NCBI GenBank assembly: GCA_016717115.1
Contig: JADKGE010000007.1
Coordinates: forward strand, 186,001 to 250,000
Source: Actinomycetota bacterium
GTDB lineage: Bacteria; Actinomycetota; Actinomycetes; S36-B12
Length of the DNA: 64,000 nucleotides
Direction of reading: 5' to 3'
How positions within the stretch are numbered: the first letter of the stretch is position 1; the number at the start of each line of letters is the position of its first letter. Made by a program: the position numbers and the translations under genes. This document shows, in pieces, positions 61,885 to 64,000 of this stretch. The notes beneath the pieces are model-generated. The model searched no databases. It had not been told where the DNA came from and saw nothing but the letters and a program-made list of their open reading frames with translations.

Positions 61885-63015
61885 GTGAGCACTGACTACT
61901 ACGCCCTCCTGGGCGTCTCGCGCGATGCGTCGCCTGAGGAGATCAAGAAGGCCTACCGGCGGCTCGCGCGCGAGCTGCATCCCGACGTCAACCCCGATCC
62001 CGAACACCAGGAGCGGTTCAAGCTCGTCACAGCGGCCTACGAGGTGCTCAGCGACCCCGAGAAGCGGCAGATGTATGACCTCGGCGGCGATCCGCTGGGG
62101 TCCAACCGAGGCGGCTACGGGCCGGGGGCGACCTTCGACTTCGGCGACATCATGGATGCCTTCTTCGGCGGCGGCGGGCAGCGCGGGCCGCGTCAGCGGG
62201 CGCGACGTGGCCAGGATGCGCTGATCCGCCTGCAGATCGACCTGGCCGACGCGGTGTTCGGCAGCACCCAGGACCTCACCGTCGATACGGCGGCACTGTG
62301 CACCTCGTGCTCCGGCGCCGGCACGGCCCCGGGCAGCAACCCCGAGGTCTGCGTGCTGTGCAAGGGCCGCGGCGAGATCCAGCAGGTGCAGCGGTCCTTC
62401 CGCGGTCAGGTGATGACGTCGCGACCCTGCCCGCAGTGCCAGGGATTCGGGACGACGATCCCGCACCCGTGCCCCGAATGCTCTGGCGACGGGCGGGTGC
62501 GCACACGGCGCACCCTGACCGTGCAGATTCCGGCCGGCGTCGACACCGGTACCCGGATCCAGCTTGCCGGCGAGGGAGAGGTCGGTCCCAACGGCGGGCC
62601 GGCAGGCGACCTGTTCGTCGAGATCGTGGTGGCTGCTCACCCCATGTTCGAACGCCGTGGCGACGAGCTGCACTGCGTCGTCACCGTGCCCATGACGGCG
62701 GCGGCGCTCGGCACCAGCACGACCCTGGACACCCTCGACGGACCGATCGACGTCGCCATCAAGGCCGGCACCCAGGCGGGCGAGAGCGTCGTCCTGAAGG
62801 GCCACGGTGCCGCGCGGCTCCGTTCGAACGGGCGCGGCGACCTGCATGTGCATCTACGCGTGCAGACACCCACCAAGCTCGACCCGAAGCAGGAGGACCT
62901 GCTTCGTCAGCTCGCCGCCCTCCGCGAGGAGTCGACGGCGCAGCTGAGCACCGCCGCCTCGGAGTCCGGTGGCGGGCTGTTCTCGCGGCTCAAGGACGCG
63001 TTCACCGCCAAGTGA
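61885..63015 (+). CDS. dnaJ: Chaperone DnaJ (DnaJ2)
   Basis: DnaJ stimulates DnaK. The 376-residue protein has the J domain with H-P-D near residue 33, a G/F region, four C-x-x-C-x-G-x-G zinc repeats and the C-terminal substrate domains. Its partner hrcA and the CIRCE site upstream mean that heat shock should induce both. The stop overlaps the rsmE start by four bases. Confidence 0.95.
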   Translation: MSTDYYALLGVSRDASPEEIKKAYRRLARELHPDVNPDPEHQERFKLVTAAYEVLSDPEKRQMYDLGGDPLGSNRGGYGPGATFDFGDIMDAFFGGGGQRGPRQRARRGQDALIRLQIDLADAVFGSTQDLTVDTAALCTSCSGAGTAPGSNPEVCVLCKGRGEIQQVQRSFRGQVMTSRPCPQCQGFGTTIPHPCPECSGDGRVRTRRTLTVQIPAGVDTGTRIQLAGEGEVGPNGGPAGDLFVEIVVAAHPMFERRGDELHCVVTVPMTAAALGTSTTLDTLDGPIDVAIKAGTQAGESVVLKGHGAARLRSNGRGDLHVHLRVQTPTKLDPKQEDLLRQLAALREESTAQLSTAASESGGGLFSRLKDAFTAK

Positions 63016-63812
63016 CGCCGCCCGTCTTCGTCGCCGCCGCTGCCGACCTCGTATCCGCGGGGGTGGGCTCCACGGTGCGTCTGACCGGCCCCGAGGGTCG
63101 CCATGCCGTCACGGTGCGGCGGATCGGTCCGGGGGAGTCCGTGAGCGTGGTCGACGGCGCCGGCCGCCGCGTGCTGGGCTCAGTGAGCGCAGTGATCGAT
63201 CGGCAGTCCCTCGACATCGTGGTATCCGACGTGGCCGACGAGCCGCCCGAGGCGCTTCGGTTCGTGGTGGTGCAGGCCCTGGCCAAGGGCGACCGAGGCG
63301 AGCTCGCGGTCGAACTGCTCACCGAGATCGGCGTCGATGAGATCGTCCCTTGGTCGGCGGAGAACTGCGTCGCGCACTGGCGTGGGGATCGCGTGGCCAA
63401 GTCGTGGCAGCGCTGGGCCGATGCCGCGGTGGCCGCGGCCAAGCAGTCCCGTCGGGCCCGCTTCCCCGTGCTCGCGCCGCTGGCCGCCACCGCCGAGGTG
63501 GAGGCCCGCGTCGCTGGGGCCGACCTCGCCGTCGTGCTGCATGAGAGCGCTGAGGCCTCCATCGGTTCGCTTCAGGTGCCGGATGCCGGCGAGGTGCTCC
63601 TGGTGGTCGGTCCGGAGGGTGGGATCAGCCCCGCGGAGCTCGCGACCCTGGCGGCTGCCGGCGCCCACATCGTGCGGCTTGGTCCATCGGTGCTGCGGAC
63701 ATCGTCCGCCGGGATGGCAGCCGTGGCCGTCCTCGCGGCGGGCACGGCCCGCTGGTCAGTGGCCACGGGCGACGGCACGGCTTCGACCCCGACGACCTTC
63801 GTGGAAGGATGA
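63012..63812 (+). CDS. rsmE: 16S rRNA (uracil-1498-N3)-methyltransferase RsmE
   Basis: RsmE methylates U1498 of 16S rRNA using SAM. The 266-residue protein has a PUA-like N-terminus and the SPOUT knot with V-V-G-P-E-G-G-I-S-P-A-E and L-G-P-S-V-L-R-T-S-S-A. GTG 63012 overlaps the dnaJ stop. The HIT-family gene follows, the usual order. Confidence 0.93.
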   Translation: MTPPVFVAAAADLVSAGVGSTVRLTGPEGRHAVTVRRIGPGESVSVVDGAGRRVLGSVSAVIDRQSLDIVVSDVADEPPEALRFVVVQALAKGDRGELAVELLTEIGVDEIVPWSAENCVAHWRGDRVAKSWQRWADAAVAAAKQSRRARFPVLAPLAATAEVEARVAGADLAVVLHESAEASIGSLQVPDAGEVLLVVGPEGGISPAELATLAAAGAHIVRLGPSVLRTSSAGMAAVAVLAAGTARWSVATGDGTASTPTTFVEG

Positions 63813-63817
63813 CCGGC

Positions 63818-64000
63818 ATGAGCGAGTGCCTGTTCTGCGCGATCGGCACGGGTGACATCCCCGCCGACATCGTGTTCAGCGACGACGCCATCGTGGCCTT
63901 TCGCGACATTTCGCCACAGGCGCCGGTACACGTGCTCGTCATCCCGCGGGCGCACCACGCCAATGCCGCCGAACTCGCTGCAGCCGACCCCGCGCTGGCC
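63818..64000 (+). CDS. HIT family protein (partial, runs off the window)
   Basis: The first 61 residues read M-S-E-C-L-F-C-A-I-G-T-G-D-I-P-A-D-I-V and H-V-L-V-I-P-R-A-H-H, typical of the HIT nucleotide hydrolases. The HIT catalytic triad would be just past the window. GGAAGGA precedes ATG 63818 by eight bases. An in-frame ATG at 63809 overlaps the rsmE stop and is the alternative. Confidence 0.9.
   Translation, partial: MSECLFCAIGTGDIPADIVFSDDAIVAFRDISPQAPVHVLVIPRAHHANAAELAAADPALA

Overview
This window is a high-GC actinobacterial chromosome segment. The evidence is GTG starts in many genes, ATGA/GTGA stop-start overlaps, promoters of the TANNNT type directly before leaderless starts, and the conserved actinobacterial gene order mreBCD-mrdA-rodA, radical SAM/DUF2344, rne-rplU-rpmA-obgE-proB, nadD-rsfS, leuS, comEA-comEC-holA, rpsT/lepA-hemW-hrcA-dnaJ-rsmE. 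The mre/rod block implies a rod-shaped cell. I cannot name a genus from the sequence alone. Four one- or two-base frameshifts, three of them in normally conserved core genes (mrdA, rne, lepA) and lying in G/C runs, suggest a draft or metagenome assembly with indel errors.

Layout. 0-7 kb: end of an alpha/beta-hydrolase membrane protein gene, then the cell-elongation operon mreB-mreC-mreD-mrdA-rodA, closed by a perfect 26-bp inverted repeat. 7-13.4 kb: a radical SAM/DUF2344 pair, RNase E/G, ribosomal proteins L21 and L27. 13.5-23.4 kb: obgE, proB and proA (separated by an aminotransferase and an amidase), nadD, a LytR_C-type protein, rsfS and a histidine phosphatase. 23.46 kb: tRNA-Ala(GGC), whose 3' end is repeated 60 bp downstream. 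23.7-34 kb: a variable region with two surface-type proteins that share a Flp-pilin-like N-terminus and a small Cys-rich repeat but carry different beta-sandwich stalks (fibronectin III in one, IPT/TIG in the other), with transporters and a PLP decarboxylase between them. 34-39.3 kb: leuS, a YcaQ/AlkX-like protein, DegV and PlsY. 39.4-45.6 kb: a five-gene overlapping cassette described below. 45.7-51 kb: comEA, comEC, a hydrolase, holA. 51-56.6 kb: a DUF305 lipoprotein, a heme-type ABC transporter, two divergent secreted proteins and a TetR regulator. 56.7-64 kb: rpsT, lepA, hemW, a MazEF-like pair, CIRCE-hrcA-dnaJ-rsmE and the start of a HIT-family gene.

The most unusual system is the cassette at 39.4-45.6 kb. 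It encodes (1) a 936-residue protein made of about twenty tandem 29-residue helical repeats followed by an HELMHVWQ zincin-like domain, (2) a caspase/gingipain-like (clan CD, C25-type) cysteine peptidase, (3) an acyl carrier protein, (4) a complete ketosynthase and (5) a short ketosynthase-like, chain-length-factor-type protein without the nucleophilic cysteine. All four junctions overlap, so the genes are probably translated together. A minimal ketosynthase/CLF/ACP set with no reductase, dehydratase or acyltransferase beside two peptidase-like proteins is not an arrangement I recognise. A protein-directed acylation or processing system is one possible reading. The paired pilin-headed adhesin-like proteins at 23.8 and 32.6 kb are the second candidate for something undescribed.

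No stretch longer than 300 bases lacks a gene. I saw no insertion sequence, CRISPR array, rRNA or phage structural cluster.
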